Positions 62,057-64,000 of a DNA stretch of 64,000 nucleotides are shown piece after piece. The notes below the pieces were generated by a model. It ran no database searches and was not told the origin of the DNA. It was given only the letters and a program-made list of their open reading frames with translations. Position 1 is the stretch's first letter, and every line of letters begins with the position of its first letter. The DNA comes from Aquimarina acroporae (lineage in GTDB: Bacteria > Bacteroidota > Bacteroidia > Flavobacteriales > Flavobacteriaceae). Made by a program: the position numbers and the translations under genes. The DNA lies in contig NZ_JALPRE010000006.1 in NCBI RefSeq assembly GCF_023195925.1, positions 434,001-498,000 of the forward strand, given 5' to 3'.

Positions 62057-64000
62057 TTATGCAATTTACCAAGTTTTATTCCTATAAAAAAGGTTCTTGG
62101 GCTACCTGGACCATAAATATAATCAGAATCCCGAAGTGGTCCGATATCGAAATCATCCTGATAACTATCGAATATGTTTTTAACACCTCCGCTAAATGTA
62201 ATCTGAAAGTTCTCTGAAATATCGGTATGGTATTCTAATTTCAAATTCAAATCGAAAAACGGATTTGTATCTATAAGATTTAAAAATCCGGTTTCACTTA
62301 CCACTCTGGGCACTGTCATATTTCCGGTATAAGTTCCTGTAAGATCCATATTAAAATGTTCTCCAGGTATCCAAGATGCATTTAGATATCCATAGGTGTT
62401 AGGGTTTCTCACAAACTCATCTACTACAACATCTGTTTCGTTAGTATTGGAGTCATCACTTTCAAAAAGTACTTGGTCTTCATCATAGCTAGCTTTTTGT
62501 ATGGTTCCTCCCAACTGAAATTGCCATTCTTTTGAAGGGGAGATTCCTATCTCAAAATTGGTTCCAAATACTTTGGCTCCTGATCCATTTCGCACTTCTT
62601 CTAGAATGGATCCGTTTTCAAGAACAGCTCCTGTGCTTACTAACGTAAATGGATCTTCAAGATCGGTGTAGAACCCTTCTAAAAGAAAATCCGTCTGCAT
62701 TTTACGTATATTTTTTGAATAGTTTAAAGAAGCTGTGTATGCATTAGAAAACTCGGTATCAAGATTTTCTGATAAAATCACAAATTGAGGTTCTCCACCA
62801 ACCGATGAAATATGTAAATCTTCATTAAAAGCTTGCGGTGCTCTAAAACCTCTAGCAAAACCACCTCGTAATTTTAGGCTTTTGAAAAGATTATACGATA
62901 GTGTAATTCTTGGGCTGAGCACTGTTTGGGTAATGGATGCATTTCTTGAGATACCTCCAATATTGTAATCGCCATCTACATTTACATGATCTAGTCGAGT
63001 TCCAACAAGTGCTGTAAAATTATCATTTGGTTTCCATTCGTATTGTACATAAGAGCCTACGGTATGTACTTGTTGGTCAATAAGACGATTGTATCCGGCA
63101 ATAATATCTTCTGTGTCACTAATGTTATATTCTGCTCCTATGGTGATAATATCATTGTTCTTAAGGTTATGAGTGAATTGAACTCCTGTAAGCAATGCTA
63201 AATCTTTGGTCACCCCATATGAATTTAATGCAAGTATACTGTCTTGTCGGGTACGAGAACCTCCCAAACCTCCATAATAACTATCTCTATCTGTATATTG
63301 TCCCGAGGTGTATACTGATAAATTATTAGTACCCTTTTTGTTTTCTACTTCGTATGTGATCCCTCCTAAAAAGGTATTATGGTCTAGTTCTTCTGTGATG
63401 TCGGTAAAATGGGGTGCAAGATTTAAACGATCTCCTCCTCGACGATATTCTTTTATAGTAGTTAGGTCAAGAGAAATTTTACTTCTGTCATTTGGTTTTA
63501 AGAAGGTTTTTAAACCAAAAGTAGTGTTTTCAAGGGTTGTTAATTCTGTAAAACCATCGTTATTAGCATCAAATTCTTCTCTGTCTCGGCTAAGTCCGAA
63601 TACCGTAATTCCCGACATTAAATCATCGCTTACCAGAGAGGCGTTAAAATTTAGAGTGCGGTCTGGAGTGTCTCCATCTATCAGTCCAAAGTAGGTTCCG
63701 ATTTCCCAAGTATTTAGTACAGGGTCTTTGGTTATGATGTTGATGGTTCCTGCTATAGCATTAGATCCATACAGTGCAGAGCCCCCACTTCTCACTACTT
63801 CTATACGTTCTACAATATTGGTAGGTATTTGTTCTAGTCCGTATACACTATTTAGAGCACTAAATACAGCTCGGCTGTTTATTAGAACTTGAGTGTAGCT
63901 TCCATCCAGGCCGTTGAGTCTTACCTGAGTAAATCCACAGTTTTGACAATTGTTTTCAACTCTTACCCCGGGAGAGTAGTTAAGTCCTTCAGAAATTGAA
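62053..64000 (-). CDS. TonB-dependent receptor, 5' end beyond the right edge
   Basis: The C-terminal 649 or so codons of an outer-membrane TonB-dependent receptor. The plug domain is visible in the last 200 bases (QVRLNGLDGSYTQVLINSRA, IPTNIVERIEVVRSG), followed by GGSALYGSNAIAGTINIIT and the 22-stranded barrel ending in a C-terminal aromatic strand (TFFIGIKLGK). ENNCQNCGFTQ in the plug has a CxxC pair. The frame stays open to the window edge; the true start lies outside. Substrate is unknown. Confidence 0.92.
   Translation of the reverse strand, partial: SISEGLNYSPGVRVENNCQNCGFTQVRLNGLDGSYTQVLINSRAVFSALNSVYGLEQIPTNIVERIEVVRSGGSALYGSNAIAGTINIITKDPVLNTWEIGTYFGLIDGDTPDRTLNFNASLVSDDLMSGITVFGLSRDREEFDANNDGFTELTTLENTTFGLKTFLKPNDRSKISLDLTTIKEYRRGGDRLNLAPHFTDITEELDHNTFLGGITYEVENKKGTNNLSVYTSGQYTDRDSYYGGLGGSRTRQDSILALNSYGVTKDLALLTGVQFTHNLKNNDIITIGAEYNISDTEDIIAGYNRLIDQQVHTVGSYVQYEWKPNDNFTALVGTRLDHVNVDGDYNIGGISRNASITQTVLSPRITLSYNLFKSLKLRGGFARGFRAPQAFNEDLHISSVGGEPQFVILSENLDTEFSNAYTASLNYSKNIRKMQTDFLLEGFYTDLEDPFTLVSTGAVLENGSILEEVRNGSGAKVFGTNFEIGISPSKEWQFQLGGTIQKASYDEDQVLFESDDSNTNETDVVVDEFVRNPNTYGYLNASWIPGEHFNMDLTGTYTGNMTVPRVVSETGFLNLIDTNPFFDLNLKLEYHTDISENFQITFSGGVKNIFDSYQDDFDIGPLRDSDYIYGPGSPRTFFIGIKLGKLHK

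Noticed and set aside
1-64000. CRISPR array, tRNA, rRNA, insertion sequence or prophage
   Set aside because: No repeat-spacer pattern, tRNA-like cloverleaf, rRNA stretch, transposase, integrase or phage structural gene was noticed by eye. A tRNA scan would be needed to exclude short or degraded cases.

Overview
The window is a chromosomal stretch from a marine-type member of the Flavobacteriaceae (phylum Bacteroidota). It is AT-rich. Many starts lack a Shine-Dalgarno sequence, and several upstream regions carry the Bacteroidota promoter pattern TTTG, about 19 bases, TAnnTTTG. Family-level signs agree: a 1119-residue SecA without the C-terminal zinc motif, a DnaJ with only two CxxCxGxG motifs, a TonB receptor, OmpA-type envelope proteins and many DUF families typical of the group. 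No rRNA, tRNA, CRISPR array, insertion sequence or prophage was seen.

Layout. 1-2 kb: an accessory-looking leftward pair, a papain/C39-like cysteine protease and an unknown gene cut by the left edge. 2-8.5 kb: housekeeping genes (MazG-like pyrophosphatase, ilvE, DUF4920 lipoprotein with mnmD, an SDR epimerase, YceI lipoprotein, grpE-dnaJ). 8.5-15.6 kb: a NatAB-like ABC exporter, MscS channel, outer-membrane barrels, a sigma-54-type response regulator lacking its DNA-binding domain, and a PPK2 kinase. 15.6-30.9 kb: secreted peptidases, a tandem GNAT, PLP enzymes, MATE and BCCT transporters, OmpA proteins, PAP2 phosphatase, a PagL-like protein and meaB. 31-40 kb: two ECF sigma-factor modules interleaved with two paralogous small secreted proteins that share their promoter region. 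40-49 kb: PadR with a HAAS-like membrane protein, secA, a cobalamin adenosyltransferase, recR, a glycosyltransferase and a lipoyl E2. 49-55 kb: an ABC/GntR (YtrA-type) operon, a GIN-like protein and small membrane proteins, then a class V PLP enzyme. 55-60 kb: a TroA-type metal uptake operon divergent from its DtxR/MntR-family regulator. 60-64 kb: an exonuclease, a FAH hydrolase, a secreted thioredoxin and a TonB receptor cut by the right edge.

How the genes fit together. Much of the window concerns the cell envelope and its stress responses: ECF sigma/partner pairs, a YtrA-type ABC operon, OmpA proteins and metal uptake. The most unusual content is the paralogous pair at 34261-34899 and 39231-39866. 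Each protein is little more than a signal peptide and two copies of a roughly 66-residue beta module resembling a type IX secretion sorting domain without cargo. The two genes share about 100 bases of upstream DNA in register. MeaB and a PduO-type adenosyltransferase point to a B12-dependent methylmalonyl-CoA mutase elsewhere in the genome.
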